64,000 nt of DNA, taken from positions 9,083 through 73,082 of the forward strand of contig CAYQCL010000005.1 in the NCBI GenBank assembly GCA_964416065.1, written 5' to 3'. Of the stretch, positions 17,844 through 26,074 are shown piece after piece (the stretch's first letter is position 1; every line of letters starts with the position of its first letter). The position numbers were made by a program, and so were the translations under genes. Under the pieces are notes generated by a model. The model searched no databases and was not told the origin of the DNA. It saw only the letters and a list, made by a program, of their open reading frames with translations. Source of the DNA: Limiplasma sp964416065 (lineage in GTDB: Bacteria > Bacillota > Clostridia > Christensenellales > Aristaeellaceae).

Positions 17844-17869
17844 GGCGTCGGCTCAATCGAGCCGGCGCC
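17844..17869 (-). terminator. Inverted repeat downstream of the dehydrogenase gene
   Basis: An 11-bp stem GGCGTCGGCTC/GAGCCGGCGCC with one G-T pair and a 4-base loop. It lies 42 bases past the dehydrogenase stop. No U-run follows on the minus strand, so termination efficiency is uncertain. Confidence 0.5.
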
Positions 17870-17910
17870 GTCATTATCAGCCTTTTCTTACCGCGTATGT
17901 TCCCGCCCTT

Positions 17911-18936
17911 TCAGCAATAGTATTCCATGGGGTAGGTAAGATAGCTGATCTCATCCAGCTGATCGGCGGTCACATAACCCGCCGGAGCGTTGATCAGGCT
18001 GGGCAGACGGTTGACGATGGTGGCGCAGGTGTGCTCGACCGTCGCGGGCTTGACCACATGGAATTCCGTGTTGGGCTCGCCGGTGATCCACCAGTCACAC
18101 ATATCGCCGTCCTCGGGGCCATATACCTTACCGATGGTCTCCTCCTCGATGGTGATGCCCTGCATGGTCCCAATGGTCACAACGGCGGACATGCCGATGC
18201 AGTTTCCGGCCTTGATGTCCTTGCTCAGGGTGGAAGAATGGATGTCCTTGTCGATCACGCAGGGAACATGCTTTTGCTCGATGGACTTGATGGTCAGGCC
18301 GAGCTTGTTGCAGATCGCCTCGGCGGCATTCCAGGCATAAGAGGGTTCAAATTCGGTTGGATGCGCGATGCTTTTCTCAAATGCCTCGGCCGTCAGGCCG
18401 CAGCCGTGCGCCTTGGCCAGGGCCAGTCCGTATTCGTCCACATTGTAGCTGTATGCACCCTTGATCTTGGTAATTTTGTGGCAGCCGCCGACAACAAGCG
18501 CGACGATGTTGATCCAGAAGATATCCTGCATGCCGGAGCCGGTGATGGTGCAGCCGGTCTCCTTGGCCAGGGCATCCAGCCGGTTGATCTGAGCGGCGGA
18601 GGTGGTCCAGGGATAAATGGCTTCCTCACAGGTGGTGATGACGTTGATGCCGCGTGCGACGCATTTTTCAACATGATCGTAAATGTCGTTGATGAAACTG
18701 AACAGGGTGACGATCGCCACGTCCACGTCGCACTCGTCCAGCACCCTGTCGGCATCGTCGGAGATAGTGATCCCGGTCTTGACGCCCAGTTCGGCATAGT
18801 CGCCCACGTCTTGGCCCACAATGGCGGGATTGACGTCGATCGCGCCCACGATCTGCGCGCCGTTTTCATAGAGGTAGCGAAGAATGTATTTGCTCATTTT
18901 ACCGCAGCCATACTGCACAACCTTGATTTTTTGCAT
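17911..18936 (-). CDS. NAD(P)-dependent 2,4-diaminopentanoate dehydrogenase-like oxidoreductase
   Basis: 341 residues with an N-terminal Rossmann fold ('IKVVQYGCGKMSKYILRYL', then 'IVGAIDVNPAIVGQDVG') and a C-terminal dihydrodipicolinate-reductase-like catalytic domain. It resembles 2,4-diaminopentanoate dehydrogenase (ord) of clostridial ornithine fermentation, which deaminates 2,4-diaminopentanoate to 2-amino-4-oxopentanoate. The other ornithine-pathway genes (oraSE, ortAB) are absent here, so the true substrate is open. Two ATGs are possible; the second was chosen because GAGGAGG lies 8 bases upstream of it. Downstream is a stem-loop. Upstream (to 19020) is a short region adjoining a truncated IclR gene. 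Confidence 0.75.
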   Translation of the reverse strand: MQKIKVVQYGCGKMSKYILRYLYENGAQIVGAIDVNPAIVGQDVGDYAELGVKTGITISDDADRVLDECDVDVAIVTLFSFINDIYDHVEKCVARGINVITTCEEAIYPWTTSAAQINRLDALAKETGCTITGSGMQDIFWINIVALVVGGCHKITKIKGAYSYNVDEYGLALAKAHGCGLTAEAFEKSIAHPTEFEPSYAWNAAEAICNKLGLTIKSIEQKHVPCVIDKDIHSSTLSKDIKAGNCIGMSAVVTIGTMQGITIEEETIGKVYGPEDGDMCDWWITGEPNTEFHVVKPATVEHTCATIVNRLPSLINAPAGYVTADQLDEISYLTYPMEYYC

Positions 18937-19020
18937 GAGAGAAGCCTCCTCGTTCATTTTCTAACGATATAGTAAACCCTCATCTGGGAGTGTCAATGAC
19001 TTGTTCTGTCGAATCGGACC

Positions 19021-19368
19021 GATCATTGCAATCAGAAGTTGGATGCTTACGTACGGGAAAAAGAACTTGCGCAGGTTACGTCCCATACCATTACCACGCC
19101 TGATGAATTGCGCTATGCACTGGAGCTTTCCCGCAAGCGTGGCTACGCGATTGACGATGAAGAGTGCGAAATAGGGATGCGTTGTTTGGCCGCACCTATA
19201 TACGACGCGGGCGGACAGACGATTGGGGCACTCAGTCTGTCCGGTCCTGTTTCCCGCATGTCGCAAATGCGCTATGAATTGGAGCTTGGGCCCAAGCTGT
19301 GCGAATATGCCAAGCGGATTACTGACCGGATTTGCGGGGGATCAATGCAAACAGATGAATCCGAATGA
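19021..19368 (+). pseudogene. IclR-family regulator, C-terminal remnant
   Basis: About 115 codons encode the end of an IclR effector domain: 'TSHTITTPDELRYALELSRK', 'RGYAIDDEECEIGMRCLAAP' and 'IYDAGGQTIGALSLSGPVSR'. The DNA-binding half and most of the ligand domain are missing, and no start or ribosome binding site is present. It closely parallels the C-terminus of the intact IclR gene at 32566-33336 but is not identical. It lies beside decayed ABC transporter genes, as if a second IclR-controlled uptake locus was lost. Confidence 0.8.
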
Positions 19369-19535
19369 AACGCCTGGCAAGCATCGGCACATCCTCTCAT
19401 CATGTGGGGGAGCCCTGCGCTGGTTCTTATGGCGAATATCGAAAAGCCGCATGGCGCAAAAAAGGGCTGTAATTGCGCAAAGAAAACGGCGGACAGGCCC
19501 ACACAGATTGGCCCTTAACATTTATGAGCATTGCC

Positions 19536-20672
19536 TCAAGCAAAGCGGAAGCCCCATTGGATTTCCCATCGAACCAGCGTCCTGCGCTCGCGCTCCGCGT
19601 CCGTCGCGTCCTTTCCGCTTTCATACCAAATGGGATTGGGAAAGCGAAGATAGCGGGTGTCACCCGTGCGGAACATATTGCGATGCGGAGCTTGCACGCG
19701 AAGACTCTGGCTGCCGACGGCAACGATGTATTCGGCGAAATCCGTCAAAACCGCACGCTTGAGCACCATGGTTTTAAACCCTTCCTCATGATTGATGTCA
19801 ATCGTATTAGGACGGGTGGCCAGCACCATCGTGGACGCGTCTTCAGCGGCAGTTGAAATGCCCAGAGGCTGACGATGGTCGCCTTTGGGATAGACTCGTC
19901 CATCCACGAAATCAGCATCGGTGAATTGGACTGGCCCAGAAAGCTATGTACGAATCGACTGGTCGGCTTGTTGTATAACTCCGTTGGCGTTCCGATCTGA
20001 ACCACGTTGTCTATATCCATGACCAGCATGCGGTCTGATAGAGCCATAGCCTTGGATTTGTCGTGAGTCACAAAGATGATGGTAAAGTTGAATTCCTTTT
20101 GCAACCGCTTGATTTCAAAACGCATGCTTTCACGCAGCTTGGGATCCAAATTGGAAAGAGGCTCACCGAGGAGCTTAACCTTAGGATTTGTCACAATGGC
20201 ACAGACAAGAGCAATGCGCTGCTGTTGTTCGTCGGATAAATCTGAAGGGAACACATTCTCCATGCCGTCTAAGCTGCAATGCTTGAGCGTCTAGGAAACA
20301 CGTTCCTTCATTTCGGCGCGGGGGACATTTCTGTACCTTGAGGGAAAACGCCACATTTTCAAAGATATTTATGTGAGGCCATACGGCGAAGGCCTGAAAT
20401 ACCATCCCAAGCCCACGCTCCTCCAGCGGTACATAAAGATTTTTAGTACGGATGGATACCAGCTTTCCGCCAAGATAGATTTCCTCCTCCGAAAGATCCT
20501 CGAAGCCTGCGATCATGCGTAGCGTGGTGGTCGTGCCGCAGCCGGATGAGCCGAGAAAGAAGAAGCATACCCCCTCTTTGACATTTAGACAGAAGTCATC
20601 AACGGCTGTGACTGTCCCAAGCGTTTTGGTAGTAAAATGTTTGGTGACATGATTGAGTACGATTTAATCCAT
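19536..20672 (-). pseudogene. ABC transporter ATP-binding protein (PotA/FbpC type), degraded
   Basis: Pieces of one ATPase lie in order across several frames. The N-terminus has a stop at codon 3 after 'MD'. The P-loop reads 'GSSGCGTTTT', with the catalytic Lys changed to Thr. Further pieces are the Q-loop region 'MVFQAFAVWPHINIFENVAF', then a frameshift, 'LSDEQQQRIALVCAIVTNP' (degenerate signature), 'GEPLSNLDPKLRESM' (Walker B Asp replaced by Gly) and 'IIFVTHDKSKAMALSD'. A further frameshift precedes the TOBE-like end. The loss of catalytic residues plus the frameshifts shows real decay, not only sequencing error. Confidence 0.88.
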
Positions 20673-20701
20673 TTTAAATACCCTTTCTGTCCTTTGTGAT
20701 G

Positions 20702-21650
20702 GCCTTGACGACACTATTTCATAATGATGGCGATGGCAACCATAGAAAGCGCCGCGTCTTGGGTCATATAGCCGTTTACGCGTAGCTGCTGGATCTGAAC
20801 GCCCAGCGTGCGACTATTGGAACCGTAAAGCAGAACGGAAGTGGTCAACTCACGCATGGCGGGCAGAAGAAAAAGCTGGATACCATCGCGGGCTTGATAA
20901 GTGGCAGAGCGATATCCAGGAGCAATTCCATATGGGTCGCCCCACAAGAACGGCTAGCCTCCTCTAGCGATAAATGCACCTGCTATAGAGAGGCGGAGCA
21001 GGACTTGAGCGTGTAACTCAGATAACGGGCGATATAAGCTACCATGATAATCCAGATGGTGTTGTACAACGTAATTCCAAATACGGCGCCGCTCCATGCC
21101 AGAATACAGCCGATGGCATGACCGTTCTGGGCAGGGAATAGGGAAGTACGGCCAGCGTTTCCAGCGCTCCGCTTCCCTTGGGCTTGACCTTGTAAATGAC
21201 GTAAGAAAGCATTACCCCCAGGAACAGACATACAATGCCGGAGACAAAACCAAGGAAAAGACTATTTTTAATAGAGTCGGTAACGGCAATGCTGTCGACA
21301 AGAATTTTTTGATAATTGACCAGTGAGAAGTTTTCAAATGCAAAAGGCAGACCGTAGGCCTTCAGAAAGCTGACCAAAACGATAATGACCAGGGGCAGCA
21401 CCACGAGCATCATGAAAATGATTGGGAAAATCAGCAGCGGAAATTTGGCGGCGCACAGCTTGATCATGGCCGGAGGCATGGATTTTCCTTTGATGATATC
21501 ATAACGCTCTGTCTTGAGAAGCTTCCGCTATACGAACAGCGCGATGGACACAACGATGACCAGGACGACGGACAGAGCGGTCGCCTCACGGATTTCCTGG
21601 AAATCGCCGCCGGCACTAAACCCGATTTCCCCTTTAAAGAAGATCGCCGG
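20702..21650 (-). pseudogene. ABC transporter fused permease (FbpB type), degraded and N-terminally truncated
   Basis: The remnants read in order on the minus strand: 'GFSAGGDFQEIREATALS' from the first permease half, an in-frame TAG, 'KLLKTERYDIIKGKSMPPAM', then the second half ('SIKNSLFLGFVSGIVCLFLG', 'LAVLPYSLPRTVMPSAVFW'), followed by more frameshifts. This is the same fused-permease class as the intact gene at 548-2266. The first half is cut off near 21650, where unrelated sequence begins. The region 21651-21777 contains an 8-bp inverted repeat (GCCGGTTT/AAACCGGC) but no gene. Confidence 0.8.
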
Positions 21651-21777
21651 TTTCCTTCCTTTTGAGAAGATAAACCGGCAGTCTCATGGAAAAACCACTC
21701 GACAGATTGATGATTCACACTATATTGATTTATGGATGTTGCATTTATCTGCCTAGAACATGAATTTGTAGGATATA

Positions 21778-22800
21778 TTAGCGTTGTACGCGACCAGAGA
21801 CGTTGCCGCCCATGAGAGCATACACATCCTTTTCCGATACAAGGTTAAAATCATGCTCAATGGTTTGCTTGAGGCAGCTCGCTGCTACCGCAAACTCAAT
21901 TGTGGTTTGCTCATCCAGGCCTTTGCGCATAGCATGAATCAAACCGCCGCCAAAGCTGTCACCACCGCCTACACGATCGATCAAACGAATAAGATAATTC
22001 TTGGAGAAATATGCCTTCTCGCCGGTGTATAGCATCCCCGCCCAGTTGTTCTCACTGGCGCTGATGGATCCGCGCAGTGTAATTGCTACTGCTTTGCATC
22101 CAAAGCGTTTGGTAAGCTGCTTTGCCACGCTTACATAAGCTCCATAGTTAAGCTTGCCGCTCGCAAGGTCAGTACCTACAGCCTCGATGCCGAATACGTC
22201 TTTAGCGTCCTCCTCGTTTGCGATCAGCACGTCCACATACGGCACCAACAGGGCCATAACCTCCCCTGCTCTCTCGCGACTCCATAGTTTGCTCCGATAG
22301 TTGAGATCGCAGCTTACAGTAATCCCTCTCTCGCGGCATTTCTTCAGCGCATCTAGTGTGATTTCAGGTAGCTCACCACCTAATGCGGGCGTAATGCCAG
22401 TCCAGTGAAACCAGTTTGCACCGTCCAGAATCCTATTCCAATCAAATTCATTCCTGCCGGCTAGTGCGATAGCGGAGTTGGCACGGTCATAGATTACCTT
22501 GCTGCCTCGCTGACTTGCCCCTTTCTCTACAAAGTACAGGCCTAGACGTGAACCGCCGCGAATGATACTTTCAGTATTCACGCCGAAGCTTCGCAGATTA
22601 TTGACCGCGCATTGACCAATCTCGTGTGCGGGGAGTTTGGTGCAAAAGGCAACGTCATCACCGAAATTGGCCAGCGATACGGCCACGTTGGCCTCACCGC
22701 CCGCATAGGTGGCCTCAAACCGGTCGGCCTGAAGAAATTTGAGGTAGCCTTCAGGATTTAGACGCATCATAATTTCACCAAAGGTTACAATTTTGCTCAT
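21778..22800 (-). CDS. kdgK: 2-keto-3-deoxy-sugar-acid kinase (PfkB family, KdgK-like)
   Basis: 340 residues of the ribokinase/PfkB fold. N-terminal signature 'YAGGEANVAVSLANFGDDVA'; C-terminal anion-hole signature 'RVGGGDSFGGGLIHAM' with the catalytic Asp at about residue 281. The 'GITPALGG' segment fits KDG kinases. It would phosphorylate 2-keto-3-deoxygluconate or -galactonate to the 6-phosphate using ATP in the cytoplasm. It lies one base from the KDPG aldolase gene, which uses its product, and is the last gene of the catabolic operon. Which C4 epimer is used cannot be read from sequence. Confidence 0.92.
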   Translation of the reverse strand: MSKIVTFGEIMMRLNPEGYLKFLQADRFEATYAGGEANVAVSLANFGDDVAFCTKLPAHEIGQCAVNNLRSFGVNTESIIRGGSRLGLYFVEKGASQRGSKVIYDRANSAIALAGRNEFDWNRILDGANWFHWTGITPALGGELPEITLDALKKCRERGITVSCDLNYRSKLWSRERAGEVMALLVPYVDVLIANEEDAKDVFGIEAVGTDLASGKLNYGAYVSVAKQLTKRFGCKAVAITLRGSISASENNWAGMLYTGEKAYFSKNYLIRLIDRVGGGDSFGGGLIHAMRKGLDEQTTIEFAVAASCLKQTIEHDFNLVSEKDVYALMGGNVSGRVQR

Positions 22801-22801
22801 T

Positions 22802-23443
22802 TTAGCCTACTGCCTTTCTATATTCTGCCGACAATGCGGTAATCCTATCCCAACTTCCGGATTCAATCCATGACTTGTTTACCAGGTTACCGCCAACCCC
22901 TACGCCGCAGCAGCCTGCGGCCAGAAAATCTACAACGTTTTTTTCATTCACACCACCTACGGCGATCAGCGGAATATTGTTCAGCGGGGCCTTGATAGCC
23001 TTGATATACGCCGGTCCAAGCTGTGCGGCTGGAAAGATCTTTACGCTATCGGCGCCAGCTTCGTACGCCGCAACGATCTCACTAGGTGTGAGCGCGCCGG
23101 GAAAGCATGGGAGGCCATATTCTTTCATTCTGCCTATCAGATCTGGGTTGGTATGTGGCGTAACAATATATTTCGCGCCTGCGTCGTATGCCATCTCCAG
23201 TTGTTCACGCGTAACCACTGTACCGGCACCCACCAGCATCTTTCCGGTCATGTGCTTTTCTATCGTCCTGATTGCCATGACCGTATCCTTCCAGCTTTCG
23301 GGCTTGGACTGACTGAAAGTTACCTCTATCAGGTCGATTCCACCTGCGTATAGCGCCTCCGCAAGCTTCACCATATATTGTGTCGGAAGTTCCCGTACAA
23401 TGGCGATGATTTTGTGAGCCAAAACCCATTCTAATGCTTTCAC
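22802..23443 (-). CDS. eda: 2-keto-3-deoxy-6-phosphogluconate/galactonate aldolase (Eda/DgoA type)
   Basis: 213 residues, a class I aldolase. Visible catalytic parts: Glu40 in 'GIDLIEVTFSQ', 'VGAGTVVTREQLEMAYDAGA' for phosphate and substrate binding, and Schiff-base Lys135 in 'ADSVKIFPAAQLG'. It cleaves the phosphorylated keto-deoxy sugar acid to pyruvate and glyceraldehyde 3-phosphate. It is coupled to the kinase gene, giving the lower half of an Entner-Doudoroff-type route. The length is normal. Confidence 0.93.
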   Translation of the reverse strand: MKALEWVLAHKIIAIVRELPTQYMVKLAEALYAGGIDLIEVTFSQSKPESWKDTVMAIRTIEKHMTGKMLVGAGTVVTREQLEMAYDAGAKYIVTPHTNPDLIGRMKEYGLPCFPGALTPSEIVAAYEAGADSVKIFPAAQLGPAYIKAIKAPLNNIPLIAVGGVNEKNVVDFLAAGCCGVGVGGNLVNKSWIESGSWDRITALSAEYRKAVG

Positions 23444-23510
23444 ACTCGTATCTCCTTGATCGTTCTAAGGACATGAAAAGTTTTTACAGTGATAAGCTAT
23501 TGAAAAAAGC

Positions 23511-24920
23511 TCAATGCTTGATAGACACGCGGCGTACCTCCAAATATTCTTCTAAGCTAAAGTGTGAGCAGTCCTTTCCGATTCCACTCTCTTTCACGCC
23601 GCCATGGGGGAGATTGAAGGCGTAAAAAGGCTCATTAATGCATACCGATCCAAAGCGCATGCCAGATGCCACTTCCTGTGCCTTTTCCATATTGTGCGTG
23701 TAGAGGTATCCGGCTAGCCCATATTCTGTATCGTTGGCCAAACGTACCACATCTTCTTCGGGACCATAGGCAATCACCGGCATTACTGGACCGAAGATTT
23801 CCTCCTGATATACGCGCATGCTACGCGTCACGTCCGCTAGAATGGTAGGATAGTAATAATATCCTGAATGGTCCGGTCGCCGTCCGCCTATCACCAGACG
23901 TGCTCCTTTTTCAACAGCGTCCGTTACCAGCGCCTCCACGCGCTCCCGTGCGTCGGCGGAACTCATAGGACCTACGGGCTGACCGTGACCCTCGAAACAG
24001 GTTAGGGTCAGATTGGATGTCTCGTCTGCAGCGGCGCTTAAAAAAGTCTCCAATTGAGCGCGCGGTACATATATGCGGTTTGGACTTACGCAAACTTGGC
24101 CGCAGTTGTCAAATTTCTGTCGTACGGTTAAGCGCGCCACGGTGTCAATGTCTGCATCGTCCATAATGATCACCGGAGCATTACCGCCTAGCTCCAGCGA
24201 GAAGCGCTTGACGCTTGAAGCGGATTGGGAGATGATTTCCCTCCCTGTCGTACTGGAACCGATCAGCGTGAGCATGCTGGGAATAGGGCTATGATTCATG
24301 GCCTCACAGATATCGCGGGAACCGCTGATGATGTTGATGACGCCCTGTGGGAAATTGATATCGGCAGCTATACGGCCGATCAGCAGGGTGCTCAGCGGCG
24401 TGATGGATGCCGGTTTGAGCACACAGGTGCAGCCTGAAGCTAGAATGGGCCCTAATTTGTAGCCTACATTGAGCAATGGAAAATTCCACGCCAAATAGGC
24501 GGCCACTACTCCAATGGGTCTGCGAAAAATAAGATTGGTGTGGCTATTGTCATAATCATTGATGATCTGGCCATGCATGCGTTTCATTTCCTCGTTAAAA
24601 TAGCGCAAGCAATCCACCAGCATATTGAAGTCGTACAGAGCGGTGGCCATGGGCTTGCCGGTTTCGGCGATGAGGGTATCCACTACTTGATCTCGATGGC
24701 TTTCGATGGCATCGGCCAAACGCAAAATATGTTTTTCACGCTGGGAAATGGAAAGCGTCGACCATTCTTCAAAAGCATGCTGAGCGGCCTCCAAGGCCTC
24801 CAGGGCCTGCGCGGAGCTGGCACCTTCAAATGAGACAATCTCCTGCCCCGTGGCAGGATTATACACGTGCATCGGGTTTCCGGCACCGGCTACAAGCGAG
24901 CCGTTGATGTACTGTTTCAT
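23511..24920 (-). CDS. NAD(P)-dependent aldehyde dehydrogenase, proposed 3,6-anhydrogalactose dehydrogenase
   Basis: 469 residues, aldehyde dehydrogenase superfamily. Catalytic Glu243 lies in 'SLELGGNAP', nucleophile Cys277 in 'NCGQVCVSPNR', and cofactor-binding Lys169 in 'CVLKPAS'. It would oxidise an aldehyde to the acid in the cytoplasm. Generic annotation would be succinate-semialdehyde or glycolaldehyde dehydrogenase. Context favours a sugar aldehyde: it sits between an enolase-superfamily cycloisomerase/dehydratase (1-base overlap) and the keto-deoxy aldolase/kinase pair. In agar degraders an aldehyde dehydrogenase of this class oxidises 3,6-anhydro-L-galactose. The family call is certain; the substrate is an inference. 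Confidence 0.85.
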   Translation of the reverse strand: MKQYINGSLVAGAGNPMHVYNPATGQEIVSFEGASSAQALEALEAAQHAFEEWSTLSISQREKHILRLADAIESHRDQVVDTLIAETGKPMATALYDFNMLVDCLRYFNEEMKRMHGQIINDYDNSHTNLIFRRPIGVVAAYLAWNFPLLNVGYKLGPILASGCTCVLKPASITPLSTLLIGRIAADINFPQGVINIISGSRDICEAMNHSPIPSMLTLIGSSTTGREIISQSASSVKRFSLELGGNAPVIIMDDADIDTVARLTVRQKFDNCGQVCVSPNRIYVPRAQLETFLSAAADETSNLTLTCFEGHGQPVGPMSSADARERVEALVTDAVEKGARLVIGGRRPDHSGYYYYPTILADVTRSMRVYQEEIFGPVMPVIAYGPEEDVVRLANDTEYGLAGYLYTHNMEKAQEVASGMRFGSVCINEPFYAFNLPHGGVKESGIGKDCSHFSLEEYLEVRRVSIKH

Positions 24921-26074
24921 TATCCTAAGCTCCTTTCAAATTCGCTGATCTGGTAGTATTCAAGAATCTCACGGTTGATCTCAAAGCCCAGTCCCGCTCC
25001 CTTAGGCAGACCTATCAACCCTTCAGCAAGGGAGGGTCGATTGAGGTTGAGTTCTTCGCGTAGCAAATTGTGACTGCGATCGTATTCCAGCCACACAGGA
25101 GCGGGATTGAGGCTGTCCGGATAATCTGGCAGGCTAAACGCCGCGTGAATTCCCGTTTGCAGAGCGACAGCGCTTCCCCAGATGTGAGGACAGCAGCGAA
25201 TGTTATGAATCGTGGACAGCATTGCCACGTTGGCAAACTCACTCAGGCCGCCGGTCACACAGCAGTCAGGCTGCACGATGTCCACGGCGCGGGCTTCTAA
25301 CAACCGAGCAAACCCATATCGTGTAAACTCTGCCTCCCCGCCCGCGATGGGAATGTTGGTTTTATTCCGTACTTCACAGTAACCGCGAATGTCCTCTGGC
25401 GGCACAGGTTCTTCAAACCAGAAAATATCAAATTCCTCCACCCGATGGGCCAAGGCCAATGCATCCGTGGCATTGTAAGCGTGATTGGCGTCCAGCATCA
25501 AGGCAACATTTCCGCCCACGGCTTGACGGATACTTTTTACAAGCCTTGCGTCACGCTCCACGCCAAAGCCCACCTTGATCTTCATTCCTGTAAAGCCTTG
25601 CGACACATAAGCCTGTGCCTCGTCCACAAGGTCGGAGTCGGTAGTGTTCGCCATACGGTAAAAGCCGGTGGCATAGGGACGCACATCTGTCCGTCCCGCG
25701 CCACCCATGAGCTGGTATACAGGCAGGTTTAGCGCCTTTCCCGCGATGTCCCATAAAGCGATATCCACGGCGCTAATGGCCTCTACCGTCGCACCCTTCT
25801 GACCGTGATCGCGTAAAGAATTATACATCTGTCTCCAAAGAACCCCACGATCCAACGGATTCTTTCCCAGAATCATTGGAATGTACACCTGTTCCAGAAT
25901 CGCATGATTGACATATGGGTTGCCAAACGCCTCTCCCCAACCTGTGATACCGGTATCTGTGGTCATCTCCAGCAGAAGCATCGTTCGCGCGTCATACCAC
26001 GCCTGCGAGTAACAAAACCGCTTGCTGCCCAATTCTTGACGCACAACATGTAACCTGATCCGTTCAATTCTCAT
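24920..26074 (-). CDS. Enolase-superfamily enzyme (mandelate racemase subgroup), proposed anhydrogalactonate cycloisomerase
   Basis: 384 residues with capping and barrel domains. The catalytic set is complete: KxK at Lys165/Lys167 ('GMKIKVGFG'), metal ligands Asp195 ('MLDANHAY'), Glu221 ('WFEEP') and Glu247 ('AGGEAEF'), and the Asp270-His297 dyad ('VQPDCC' and 'CCPHIWGSA'). This is the mandelate-racemase subgroup pattern, also found in galactarolactone cycloisomerase and several sugar-acid dehydratases. Followed by an aldehyde dehydrogenase, aldolase and kinase, it should yield a 2-keto-3-deoxyhexonate. 3,6-Anhydro-L-galactonate cycloisomerase is the best fit; galactonate or another aldonate dehydratase is the alternative. 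It overlaps the GH2 gene by 11 bases. Confidence 0.85.
   Translation of the reverse strand: MRIERIRLHVVRQELGSKRFCYSQAWYDARTMLLLEMTTDTGITGWGEAFGNPYVNHAILEQVYIPMILGKNPLDRGVLWRQMYNSLRDHGQKGATVEAISAVDIALWDIAGKALNLPVYQLMGGAGRTDVRPYATGFYRMANTTDSDLVDEAQAYVSQGFTGMKIKVGFGVERDARLVKSIRQAVGGNVALMLDANHAYNATDALALAHRVEEFDIFWFEEPVPPEDIRGYCEVRNKTNIPIAGGEAEFTRYGFARLLEARAVDIVQPDCCVTGGLSEFANVAMLSTIHNIRCCPHIWGSAVALQTGIHAAFSLPDYPDSLNPAPVWLEYDRSHNLLREELNLNRPSLAEGLIGLPKGAGLGFEINREILEYYQISEFERSLG

Noticed and set aside
17293..18972. 559-codon plus-strand open frame antisense to the ThrE subunit and dehydrogenase genes
   Set aside because: Both minus-strand genes have clear family motifs; the plus frame has no recognisable domain and only reflects high GC.
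18958..19020. Attachment-site repeat of the tRNA-Val 3' end at the far side of the accessory block
   Set aside because: I looked for the tRNA 3' sequence (TGGTGGTCTGT or ACTGGACTCGAACC) here and found only weak partial resemblance.
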